The position numbers and the translations under genes were made by a program. The notes beneath the pieces are model-generated. The model was given only the letters and a program-made list of their open reading frames with translations. It had not been told where the DNA came from and searched no databases. Shown here piece after piece: positions 7,377 through 15,388 of a stretch of 64,000 nucleotides of DNA; position 1 is the stretch's first letter; every line of letters starts with the position of its first letter. The DNA is from JAIXWP01 sp965247015 (GTDB lineage: Bacteria > Bacteroidota > Bacteroidia > Flavobacteriales_D > Sanyastnellaceae). The stretch lies in the NCBI GenBank assembly GCA_965247015.1, contig CBDFGG010000006.1, positions 1 to 64,000 of the forward strand, written 5' to 3'.

Positions 7377-8411
7377 ATGTCAAGCATATTAACTAGTGAG
7401 CAAATAGCAGCAGCTCAAAGGCTCATTCAACAAAGCGGTTCGATTGTTATCACCAGTCATAAATCACCGGATGGTGATGCGGTGGGTTCGAGCCTAGCTT
7501 TATATCATTTGATGAAAGCTTTAGGAAAGGAAAATGTTCGTGTCATTCTACCAGATGCCGCGCCAGACTTTTTGCATTGGGTGCAAGGTTATGGAGATAT
7601 CATTTTTTTTGATCAAAACGAAACTGAAGCCACCGATTTAATCAACGCGGCCGATCTTGTTTTTTGTGCCGACTATAATTTATTGACTCGTACTGGTGAG
7701 AAAATGGGAGCAGTGATGAAAGCCGCTGCCCGTCCTAGTATTTTAATAGACCATCACCAGCAACCAGAGGATTTCCCAGTAGTTCTTTACAGCGATACTT
7801 CGGCATGTAGCACATGTGAAATGGTGTTTAGATTTACCGATCAGTGTGGCTGGAGAAAGAGAATTTCACTAGCTATGGCAGAGGCGATTTATTTGGGAAT
7901 TATGACCGATAGCGGATCATTTAGATTTCCATCTGTAAGTCCTGAAACCCATGAAATCGTAGCATATTTAATGGAGCAAGGCTTGGATCACGCGCGCATC
8001 CATCGTGAAGTCTATGACACCAATTTATTGGATCGATTAAAACTTGTAGGATATGCGTTGAGTGAAAAACTAGAAGTGATTGATGAAGCAGCAACTGCTA
8101 TCATTTGGTTGACGAATGAAGAATTAATTCGCTTTAAACACCGTCAAGGCGATACGGAAGGACTCGTCAATCAAGCATTATCTATTAAAGGTGTTAAGAT
8201 GGCCGTTTTCCTAAGGGAGGGAAATAATGAGGTAAAACTATCTTTCCGTTCCAAGAATACATTTGATGTGAATCAATTTGCCAGAAAAAGTTGGAATGGA
8301 GGAGGGCACAAGAATGCAGCAGGTGGTTCAACATGCGAAACTATTCCAGACGCATTGAAGCGATTGAAGGAAGAAGTGAGGGCAGTTAAAAATGATATAT
8401 TAGCATCATGA
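7377..8411 (+). CDS. nrnA: Bifunctional oligoribonuclease / PAP phosphatase NrnA (DHH-DHHA1)
   Basis: The 344-aa DHH phosphoesterase degrades 2-5-nt RNA remnants and, in characterised NrnA proteins, also dephosphorylates 3'-phosphoadenosine 5'-phosphate. Visible motifs are SHKSPDGDAVGSS (27-39; metal-binding Asp32 and Asp34), FCADYN, LIDHH (about 123-127), TDSGSFRF (an Asp with the DTG-like motif), and the C-terminal DHHA1 substrate loop GGGHKNAAGG (about 309-318). Length and domain order are normal for the family. The next gene, a GldI-like PPIase, starts inside its stop codon (ATGA). The nrnA-gldI neighbourhood is, to my knowledge, common in Flavobacteriia. Cytosolic. Confidence 0.93.
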   Translation: MSSILTSEQIAAAQRLIQQSGSIVITSHKSPDGDAVGSSLALYHLMKALGKENVRVILPDAAPDFLHWVQGYGDIIFFDQNETEATDLINAADLVFCADYNLLTRTGEKMGAVMKAAARPSILIDHHQQPEDFPVVLYSDTSACSTCEMVFRFTDQCGWRKRISLAMAEAIYLGIMTDSGSFRFPSVSPETHEIVAYLMEQGLDHARIHREVYDTNLLDRLKLVGYALSEKLEVIDEAATAIIWLTNEELIRFKHRQGDTEGLVNQALSIKGVKMAVFLREGNNEVKLSFRSKNTFDVNQFARKSWNGGGHKNAAGGSTCETIPDALKRLKEEVRAVKNDILAS

Positions 8412-8926
8412 GAATAATTCCGTTTTTGATAGTGGTATTGATGAGTTGCAATGGTTGCAGAGAGCAGCGCGAATCACAAGAAGTAATTACTCAGGATCAA
8501 TTAATGAAGGATTTAGTAGCGCATAACAAAGCCTTACATGAAGAAGAGATTCAATTGATTGATGATTTTATTGCTACGCAAAACTGGAAAATGACCACTA
8601 CAGGTACGGGACTACGCTATTGGATATATGAACCAGGTTCAGGAACGCAAGCCAAACTAAACGATGTTGCAAGCATTAAATATATCGTGAGTAAGTTTGA
8701 TGGTACAGAACTTTATAGATCTGACTTTTCAAAGCCAAGCCAATTTTTAATTGGACAGGATAATGTGGAAAGTGGTCTTCATGAAGTAATATTACTAATG
8801 AAAGTTGGAGACAAGGCGAAAGTAATATTGCCTAGTCACTTAGCATTTGGGCTGACGGGTGATTCAAAAAAAGTCGCTCAAAGTATGCCTCTTTTGTATG
8901 ATCTTGAACTTGTAGCTTTAGACTAA
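8408..8926 (+). CDS. gldI: GldI-like FKBP-type peptidyl-prolyl isomerase lipoprotein
   Basis: This is a 172-aa lipoprotein whose signal peptide ends in the lipobox LMSC (Cys14), so it should be membrane-anchored and face the periplasm. After a charged helical linker (residues 25-65), an FKBP domain follows from about residue 68: LRYWIYEPGSG..., then VGDKAKVILPSHLAFG near residues 137-152. The strand and flap order fits FKBP PPIases. GldI of gliding Flavobacterium is a lipoprotein FKBP of this size needed for stability of gliding/T9SS components. The call here rests on architecture plus its place after nrnA, so the symbol is probable rather than certain. The T9SS cargo elsewhere in the window makes a secretion-linked role plausible. 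Confidence 0.7.
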   Translation: MRIIPFLIVVLMSCNGCREQRESQEVITQDQLMKDLVAHNKALHEEEIQLIDDFIATQNWKMTTTGTGLRYWIYEPGSGTQAKLNDVASIKYIVSKFDGTELYRSDFSKPSQFLIGQDNVESGLHEVILLMKVGDKAKVILPSHLAFGLTGDSKKVAQSMPLLYDLELVALD

Positions 8927-8931
8927 CCACA

Positions 8932-9795
8932 ATGAAATTTCAATCAATATTTATTGGTGTTTTTGCAACGTTAATCGCTGCCTCAATTGCTTCCTGTGAA
9001 GGGAAACATCCGGAATATCTTGATTTAGGAGACGGACATTATAAGAAGCTATTAGCACTCGGCGATGATCAAGGTAATGCTGTAATATCATCCTATTTTG
9101 CGCTTCAAGTCACTCTTTTTCCAGATTCATTGGGAAATCAAAAAGGAACATATCTCTTGGTTCATCCAGAGGAATTGTATAAATATTTTCCTCATGAAAG
9201 TTTGTTGAAAGACATTAACCAAATGAAACAAGGAGAGATTAGTAGATATATTCTTCCTGGCAAAGAGTCACATCTACTTTTTATTGCTGATTCTGCTGAG
9301 CTTGTGAATAGAGCGGAAGTGGAGTATGAGGTTAGAATGGAAAAGCGCTTTGCATCAGATGATAATATTTGCGAGTATTTCATGCATAAAGCACAAGAAG
9401 ACATGATGGATGAAATCGATGCCATCAAGCTTTGTCAAAGTACTAAAAACATGGAATGGCTTGATTACGGCAAAATTTCAATGGCTTGGATTAATAAAAC
9501 GGAAGGAGATAGTATCAAGGCTGGAGATGAAATAACGATAGAGTACAATACCTATTGGTTGGATGGAACACGGAAGGACTCATTGACCAATATGCAAACT
9601 GCTTTTGGTAAGCCCGGTCAAATGATTCCTGGAATGCAATATGGAATTTCATTGATGCGTGCTGGCGAACGTGCACTCGTTTATATGCCTTCAAGTCTCG
9701 CATTTGGTGAGGATGGCAGCCAAACAGGAATCATACCTCCTAAAACTCCAATCTACTTCGATATCAACGTTCTTGAGGTGAAAAAAAATAAATAA
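8932..9795 (+). CDS. FKBP-type peptidyl-prolyl isomerase lipoprotein with degenerate N-terminal half
   Basis: The 287-aa protein starts 5 nt after gldI. MKFQSIFIGVFATLIAASIASC is a lipoprotein signal with lipobox IASC (Cys22). The C-terminal 110 residues form an FKBP domain (INKTEGDSIKAGDEITIEYNTYWLDG..., MRAGERALVYMPSSLAFGEDG, IPPKTPIYFDINVLEV) with the usual flap and active-site loops. The N-terminal half (FALQVTLFPDSLGNQKG..., MKQGEISRYILPGKESHLLF) looks like a second, degenerate FKBP unit. It is probably a periplasmic or outer-membrane folding catalyst that works with the GldI-like protein. No special regulation is seen. Confidence 0.8.
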   Translation: MKFQSIFIGVFATLIAASIASCEGKHPEYLDLGDGHYKKLLALGDDQGNAVISSYFALQVTLFPDSLGNQKGTYLLVHPEELYKYFPHESLLKDINQMKQGEISRYILPGKESHLLFIADSAELVNRAEVEYEVRMEKRFASDDNICEYFMHKAQEDMMDEIDAIKLCQSTKNMEWLDYGKISMAWINKTEGDSIKAGDEITIEYNTYWLDGTRKDSLTNMQTAFGKPGQMIPGMQYGISLMRAGERALVYMPSSLAFGEDGSQTGIIPPKTPIYFDINVLEVKKNK

Positions 9796-9852
9796 TTCAT
9801 TGATTTAGAAACAACTTAAGGGTGAATTTCGTTTCAAGTAAAAGTGATCGCC

Positions 9853-11283
9853 TTGAAACATTATCTCTTCACCCTATTTCTGCTTGCGGGCCTACTGGCT
9901 CGTACCCAAGATAATTTGGGTATCGCAGGAAGTTCGAGGTCTCCAGTTAATACTCTTCTAAACAACCCTTCCACTATTGTCGATTCAAGGGCTTTCATTG
10001 ATATTCAACTTTTCGGGGTTAGTACGTTCGCAAGAAACAACTTCGTTTTTCTTCCAGGTGGGTCATTAAATCGCCAAGCTTTAAGTGAACTACAAGAGCC
10101 TGGATATAATCTTGGTAAGTCTGATTATAGAGCCTATGCAGATATTGCAGTAGGTGGGCCTTCATTTACGTTTGCAGTTAAAAAACATGCATTTGCTGTT
10201 TTCTCGAACGTTCGTTCGGTCACTGATGCTCGAGGAATTGACGAAGAGCTTGGAAACTATCTTATTGAGGGGTTTCAGTTTGCACCACAAATGGGCGTTC
10301 TTCAGCAATCAAAAAATTTAAGGACGCATTCCCTAAATTGGGCCGAGCTCGGATTTACCTACGGAACAATTATCAGCGCTAGAGGGGATATGATTACACA
10401 AGGGGCGATCTCAGTGAAGAGGCTTTGGGGTATAGCAGGAATCGGTCTGCGTATCGATGATTGGACATATGTTGTTAGGGATAGCAGCAGTTTGGAAACT
10501 CAAACATTTAGTGGTGAATACGGTTTCAATGATCCATTGCGCGATGGTTTTTCTTGGAATAATGGAACTGGTTATTCCACTGATCTTGGAATTACTTTCA
10601 AGCAGCGCTTTAAATCTTCAGAGGGCTATACGCCTTATGATCCATGCACTGATGGTGATTACCGTTATCGACTTGGCTTTTCATTATTAGATATTGGAAG
10701 AATCAAATTCAAGTCTCCTTCTTACAGAAACATTTTTAATGAAACGGAGCAAAATGAATGGCAAGACTTTTCAAATACACAAATTGAAGATCTATCCGGA
10801 ATAGATAGTTTGTTGACGGAAGGCCTTGGTGCGGCTCAAAACAATTCAGATACGCGACCTTTCACAATGATGTTACCAGGTGCGTTTTCTGCACAGTTTG
10901 ACTATAATCTTGGAAGAGGATTTTATATATATTCAGTCGTGACAGCTGGAATTCCGTGGCAGAATAGGCTAGGGGTGCAGCGGGCATCTTATATCGGTAT
11001 TGCTCCACGTTGGGAGAAAAAACGATTTGAAATATCAGTTCCTGTCACCATACATGAATTTAGGCAGCCGATGGCAGGATTAGCATTAAGGTTCAATAGT
11101 CTTATTATCGGAAGCGATGATTTGCTTTCTATCGTTCGCAAAAAAGATATATATGGTGCCGATTTTTATCTTTCTCTAAAAATCACACTTTTCAAACATT
11201 GGAAATGCGGTGATAAGAAAAACAAAAAACAACCTAAGGTACGCCGCCAAGGTTTCGAACCAGTTCCATGTCCGAGTTGGTAA
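9853..11283 (+). CDS. DUF5723-like outer-membrane protein
   Basis: A TTG start at 9853 is preferred because MKHYLFTLFLLAGLLARTQ then gives a clean signal peptide; a GTG at 9844 is the alternative. The 476-aa protein resembles the Bacteroidota DUF5723 family. It has a GIAGSSRSPVNTLLNNPSTIVDSRAF start (a gene-family style opening also seen in PorV/FadL-like barrels), many alternating hydrophobic strands, and a late TPYDPCTDGDYRYRLGFSLLDIG segment. It is probably an outer-membrane beta-barrel of unknown function. The C-terminus is unusually basic and Cys-containing (KCGDKKNKKQPKVRRQGFE) rather than ending in a barrel aromatic residue. It ends 7 nt before a convergent peptidase gene. Confidence 0.6.
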   Translation: MKHYLFTLFLLAGLLARTQDNLGIAGSSRSPVNTLLNNPSTIVDSRAFIDIQLFGVSTFARNNFVFLPGGSLNRQALSELQEPGYNLGKSDYRAYADIAVGGPSFTFAVKKHAFAVFSNVRSVTDARGIDEELGNYLIEGFQFAPQMGVLQQSKNLRTHSLNWAELGFTYGTIISARGDMITQGAISVKRLWGIAGIGLRIDDWTYVVRDSSSLETQTFSGEYGFNDPLRDGFSWNNGTGYSTDLGITFKQRFKSSEGYTPYDPCTDGDYRYRLGFSLLDIGRIKFKSPSYRNIFNETEQNEWQDFSNTQIEDLSGIDSLLTEGLGAAQNNSDTRPFTMMLPGAFSAQFDYNLGRGFYIYSVVTAGIPWQNRLGVQRASYIGIAPRWEKKRFEISVPVTIHEFRQPMAGLALRFNSLIIGSDDLLSIVRKKDIYGADFYLSLKITLFKHWKCGDKKNKKQPKVRRQGFEPVPCPSW

Positions 11284-11286
11284 GTT

Positions 11287-11310
11287 CTATTTATTTCGAA
11301 AAATAAATAG
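11287..11310. terminator. Inverted repeat between convergent genes, possible weak bidirectional terminator
   Basis: CTATTTATTT (11287-11296) pairs perfectly with AAATAAATAG (11301-11310) around a CGAA loop. It overlaps the stop codon of the minus-strand peptidase. It is AT-only in the stem and lacks a long T-run, so termination strength is doubtful. Confidence 0.4.
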
Positions 11311-13003
11311 GGTATCTAAAAGCGCTTTGTTCGTAGTGTGGTGAGTGTCTATAGATCCAGTATAACTGCGCCCAGTGTTCTTGCATTTCGGGATCATTCT
11401 TCAAGGCATCTTCAAACTCCGCTTTCAAAGTTGGATTTTCATTGAGGTATTGTGCTGCCATTTCTTCAAACACATAATCACTAAACCATTCCTTTTGCTG
11501 AAGTACGCTGTCGAAGAAATTCCAACTAAAGAAGCTGTCTACCGAACGTGGCTCAAGGGTTTCAATGATGTATCGAAGCCCCGGTTGATCGGTAGGAACT
11601 ATATAGTCTCCTTCGAAAAAAAGGATTTTCATCTTCTCCTCTCGCGCTTGGACACCAGAATGCACATAGTGCCCTTCATAGGGCTTTTTACTTGTCGACT
11701 CTCCATGTAAGTAATATCCACTAACTTCAAATGTCGTGTCCTTTTGAATTCGGATTAATTGAATATCATTCAGTTTTAATCTTTCTACTACCTCACTCCA
11801 CGCTTGAGGAACGAAATAATATTTTGGGACGTCAATTGTAATTTCAGGAGTATAGCTTCTGAAGTGTGGAATTGATTTTACAAATGGTTTGTTACGATCG
11901 TATCTCAATCTTGTGCCATTTCCAACTAATGAATTTTCATAGATGGCTTCGTATCCTTTGAAACGGAAAGTTTCTTTCTTAAGCGTATCCAATTTAAAGT
12001 TGAGAGGGTATTTATTGATCGAAGTCCATTCTTTTATCGCTTTTTCTTTTTGATCAATGATTCTTGCATTGTTTTCATAGACATATTCCAACATGCATTT
12101 GAAAAAATAATATGTTGATTCAACCCTTTGATGGTAGGGTTTCAACATGTGGGTCTCTGTAATAAAACCCAGCGTTTGAAATAGGGCAGTGTAGCCACTT
12201 GCAAAACGTGGTGTTTCTAGAAAATCTGCTATGCCTGTTTCTGGAATATCACCCATATGATTAACGTATGGACTCATTTCATAGCCTGTTTGAGCCATTC
12301 TTTCAAATAACTCAGGCTCCATTTGATTCTTCAGAAATTGCGCTTGAGATCCGCCCAGTTTATTTGCTTGGGTTGAGATAAGCGTCATTACATATTGATA
12401 ATCTGCTCCGTTACTAACGTGGGTGTCTATAAAAATATGAGGTTTGACCAAATGGAAAATTTTGCTGAATGATTTTGCATTTTCACTATCACATTTTATA
12501 AAGTCTCGATTGAGATCAAGGTTTTTAGCATTTCCTCGAAAGCCGTACTCGATAGGGCCGTTTTGATTAGTGCGGCTATATCCGTTACGAATAAAAGACC
12601 CATCGATATTATAAATTGGAATGATACAAATAATAGCGGAGTCCAATAAATGATGTAGCTTATTTGAAGGTTCTAAGATTTCACGACTAAAATTAATAGA
12701 TGCGTCAACACCATCGGGCTCTCCAGGATGAATGGCATTATTAATTAATATGACTGTTTTTTTTGGGTTGAATTTCGTTGGGTCAAATTCTTTCTCCTTA
12801 TTAATCACGAATAAATGCAAGGGCTTTCCAATGTCGGTTTTCCCCATTTCTTGAAGAAGGGCAATATCGCTTGACTCATCTATATTGGAAAACAATTGGA
12901 TGCAATCTTGCCAAGTGACTGTAGTATTGCCTGTGAATGCATCGTGTTGGCTCGAAGCATTTATACCAATTAATGTGACTGCTAATAAAAGAAAATGTCT
13001 CAT
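11291..13003 (-). CDS. M14-family zinc carboxypeptidase-like exported protein
   Basis: The 570-aa protein begins with a signal peptide (MRHFLLLAVTLIGINASSQ). Zinc ligands of the M14 fold are readable: H92-x-x-E95 in AIHPGEPDG, and H195 in FIDTHVSN. NLDLNRDF (161-168) supplies the substrate-binding Asn-Arg pair, and Glu283 in GFITETHML is at the position of the catalytic glutamate. The peptidase domain occupies about residues 30-320. The remaining 250 residues (with YYFVPQAWSEVVERLKLNDI) form a C-terminal extension common in Bacteroidota M14 proteins. It probably trims peptides in the periplasm or outside the cell. There is no T9SS signal. A near -7 TAGTTTTA lies 4 nt before the ATG. Confidence 0.85.
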   Translation of the reverse strand: MRHFLLLAVTLIGINASSQHDAFTGNTTVTWQDCIQLFSNIDESSDIALLQEMGKTDIGKPLHLFVINKEKEFDPTKFNPKKTVILINNAIHPGEPDGVDASINFSREILEPSNKLHHLLDSAIICIIPIYNIDGSFIRNGYSRTNQNGPIEYGFRGNAKNLDLNRDFIKCDSENAKSFSKIFHLVKPHIFIDTHVSNGADYQYVMTLISTQANKLGGSQAQFLKNQMEPELFERMAQTGYEMSPYVNHMGDIPETGIADFLETPRFASGYTALFQTLGFITETHMLKPYHQRVESTYYFFKCMLEYVYENNARIIDQKEKAIKEWTSINKYPLNFKLDTLKKETFRFKGYEAIYENSLVGNGTRLRYDRNKPFVKSIPHFRSYTPEITIDVPKYYFVPQAWSEVVERLKLNDIQLIRIQKDTTFEVSGYYLHGESTSKKPYEGHYVHSGVQAREEKMKILFFEGDYIVPTDQPGLRYIIETLEPRSVDSFFSWNFFDSVLQQKEWFSDYVFEEMAAQYLNENPTLKAEFEDALKNDPEMQEHWAQLYWIYRHSPHYEQSAFRYPIYFSK

Positions 13004-13062
13004 TGTATAAAACTACAAGATTTGGTATAGATGTGTATGCTTGTTTATCATAAATTTAGACC

Positions 13063-13641
13063 GTGAAGATCGATTTTTCCCCGAATAGCAAGATTAAACC
13101 TGTCAAAGGAAATGTGCTCTTATCTGAGCCATTTTTGAATGACCCTTATTTTAAACGCACCGTCGTGCTTCTTTGTGAACACAATCACGAAGGATCATTC
13201 GGTTTTGTTTTGAATAATTATATCGATGTAGAACTCGATCAAATAATGGAGGAGATGCCTCATTTTCCAACACGTATAAGCATTGGGGGGCCGGTGAGAA
13301 ATTCAAATTTGTACTATATCCATTCTTTAGGAGATGAGATAAAAGAAAGTGTAGAGATTATGCCCGGAATCTATATGGGAGGTGATTTTGATCATTTGAA
13401 AAAAATGCTCATCGCAGGAAAATTGGAGAAAGAAAATGTTCGCTTTTTCGTTGGATACAGTGGTTGGTCAGCAGATCAATTGCAAAGTGAAATTGAAAGT
13501 AACTCTTGGTTTGTAACCAATGTAGATAAAGAGACAGTCATGAATACAGCAATAGAAGACTTGTGGAAAGTAATCATGAAACAACAAGGCAAGCAGGGTG
13601 AGTTAATTGCCAATCTGCCTGAAGATCCTAGTTTGAACTAA
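13063..13641 (+). CDS. YqgE/AlgH family protein (DUF179)
   Basis: The 192-aa protein uses a GTG start at 13063. The family signature begins at once: GNVLLSEPFLNDPYFKRTVVLLCEHNHEGSFGFVLNN, and later ISIGGPVRNSNLYYIHS and RFFVGYSGWSADQLQSEI. The length is normal. The structure of the family is known, but its function is unresolved; in Pseudomonas AlgH has been tied to alginate regulation, which need not apply here. Cytosolic. It is monocistronic, since a strong bidirectional terminator follows. A -7-like TAAATTTA sits 4 nt before the start codon, the same unusual spacing as for nrnA. Confidence 0.9.
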   Translation: MKIDFSPNSKIKPVKGNVLLSEPFLNDPYFKRTVVLLCEHNHEGSFGFVLNNYIDVELDQIMEEMPHFPTRISIGGPVRNSNLYYIHSLGDEIKESVEIMPGIYMGGDFDHLKKMLIAGKLEKENVRFFVGYSGWSADQLQSEIESNSWFVTNVDKETVMNTAIEDLWKVIMKQQGKQGELIANLPEDPSLN

Positions 13642-13656
13642 TCATAAGATTAAAAA

Positions 13657-13685
13657 AAAAGTCCCGATTTCATCGGGACTTTTTT
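13657..13685. terminator. Bidirectional intrinsic terminator between algH-like gene and pruA
   Basis: GTCCCGAT (13661-13668) and ATCGGGAC (13672-13679) enclose TTC and are flanked by A9 on the left and T6 on the right. Confidence 0.9.
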
Positions 13686-13687
13686 GT

Positions 13688-15316
13688 TTATCCTAAGAAA
13701 GGATATTTATAATCTCTTGGAGGACTGAATGTTTCTTTAATCGTACGTGGAGAAACCCAACGAAGAAGGTTGAGATATGAACCCGCCTTATCATTTGTTC
13801 CACTTCCACGTGCACCACCGAAAGGTTGCTGCCCAACGACAGCACCAGTTGGCTTGTCATTGATGTAGAAGTTTCCTGCGGCGTTTTCAAGTACTCTCGT
13901 TGCCTGATCAATAGCGTAGCGATCATTAGATAAAATGGCCCCTGTAAGCGCATACTCGCTCGTTTCATTCACAAGGTGGAGTGTATCTGCCCAAAGCTCA
14001 TCTTCATAAACGAAGATGGTCATGATCGGACCGAAAATTTCCTCACACATTGTTCTGAACTTAGGATTAGTAGTGACAACAACTGTTGGTTCGATGAAAT
14101 AACCTACGCTACCGTCATAATTACCACCAGCAATGATTTCAGCATCCTTTTGCTCTTTGATATAATCAATATATCCTGAGATTTTTGTGAATGCTTTTTT
14201 ATCAATCACTGCATTAATGAAGTTTGAAAAATCGTCAGGACTTCCCATTTTGAATGACTTCAAATCTGCAACGATTTTTTCTTTAACAGCCGGCCAAATT
14301 GATTTTGGAATATATCCACGACTAGCAGCGCTACATTTTTGACCTTGGAATTCAAACGCACCTCTTGTAATTGCAGTGGCTACTTCAAGCGGGTTCGCAG
14401 AATGATGTGCTACAATGAAATCCTTACCTCCTGTTTCACCAACAATGCGAGGATATGCTTTATAGATATCAATGTTGTTCCCAATTTCTTTCCATAAACT
14501 CTTGAAAACACTGGTTGATCCAGTGAAGTGAATACCGGCAAACTGAGGATGCTTAAATATCACATCACCCATTTCTTGACCACTAGCAGTGACCATATTA
14601 ATGACCCCCGGAGGAACACCTGCTGCTTGGAAAAGTTCCATGATCACCTGAGCACTGTAAATTTGAGTTTCCGCTGGTTTCCAAACCACAACGTTACCCA
14701 TCAAGGCTGGAGCAACACTCAAGTTGGCTGCAATACTTGTAAAGTTGAAAGGAGTTAAGGCAAACACAAATCCTTCAAGAGGACGGTATTCCATACGATT
14801 CCACATACCTGGTAACGAACCTGGCTGATCTTGATAGATCTGCTGCATATAGGCTACATTAAATCGTAAGAAGTCGATTAATTCGCACGCAGCATCAATT
14901 TCTGCTTGAAAAGCATTTTTGCTTTGCGCAAGCATAGTAGCCGCATTCATCTTTGCTCGGAAAGGACCGGCAAGCAGATCAGCAGCTTTCAAAAATATAC
15001 TAGCACGATGTTCCCATGATAATTGAGACCAGCGCTCTCTTGCCTCTAGGGCTGCGTCAATAGCTGCAACAACATTTTCCTTGCTTCCATAATTATAATG
15101 GGCAATCACTTTCGCATGTTCATGCGGTGTAATTAGTGGTCGCTTATTTTCAGTGCGAACCTCATGACCTCCGATATACATTGGAATGTCAATCGCTTTC
15201 TGATCGTAAAGGGCTTTGTATGCTTTAAGCAATTCTTCCTTTTCAGGGCTACCCGGAGCGTAGCTCTTCACAGGCTCATTAATAGGGAAGGGGACGTTGT
15301 AAACTCCTTTTGGCAT
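13688..15316 (-). CDS. pruA: L-glutamate gamma-semialdehyde (1-pyrroline-5-carboxylate) dehydrogenase
   Basis: The start at 15316 (MPKGVYNVPFPINEPVKSYAPGSPE) matches the family N-terminus; an upstream in-frame extension of 15 codons looks spurious. The 542-aa enzyme oxidises glutamate semialdehyde to glutamate with NAD+, the second step of proline catabolism. Visible ALDH motifs are the general-base region VGETGGKDFI and the nucleophile region GQKCSAASRGYIP (Cys near residue 328). FGGARGSGTNDKAGS near the C-terminus is typical of the P5CDH class. It stands alone, without proline dehydrogenase next to it. A perfect -7 element TAACTTTG lies on the minus strand at 15339-15332. Cytosolic. Confidence 0.93.
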   Translation of the reverse strand: MPKGVYNVPFPINEPVKSYAPGSPEKEELLKAYKALYDQKAIDIPMYIGGHEVRTENKRPLITPHEHAKVIAHYNYGSKENVVAAIDAALEARERWSQLSWEHRASIFLKAADLLAGPFRAKMNAATMLAQSKNAFQAEIDAACELIDFLRFNVAYMQQIYQDQPGSLPGMWNRMEYRPLEGFVFALTPFNFTSIAANLSVAPALMGNVVVWKPAETQIYSAQVIMELFQAAGVPPGVINMVTASGQEMGDVIFKHPQFAGIHFTGSTSVFKSLWKEIGNNIDIYKAYPRIVGETGGKDFIVAHHSANPLEVATAITRGAFEFQGQKCSAASRGYIPKSIWPAVKEKIVADLKSFKMGSPDDFSNFINAVIDKKAFTKISGYIDYIKEQKDAEIIAGGNYDGSVGYFIEPTVVVTTNPKFRTMCEEIFGPIMTIFVYEDELWADTLHLVNETSEYALTGAILSNDRYAIDQATRVLENAAGNFYINDKPTGAVVGQQPFGGARGSGTNDKAGSYLNLLRWVSPRTIKETFSPPRDYKYPFLG

Positions 15317-15331
15317 AATTGTAATTTTGGT

Positions 15332-15339
15332 CAAAGTTA
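15332..15339 (-). promoter_or_regulatory. -7 element of pruA
   Basis: TAACTTTG on the minus strand matches TAnnTTTG and lies 15 nt before the ATG at 15316. No TTG is found at ideal spacing. Confidence 0.4.
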
Positions 15340-15388
15340 ACCACGCATCACAATTAACCAAGGCAACCTATATCACATTTACAACTTA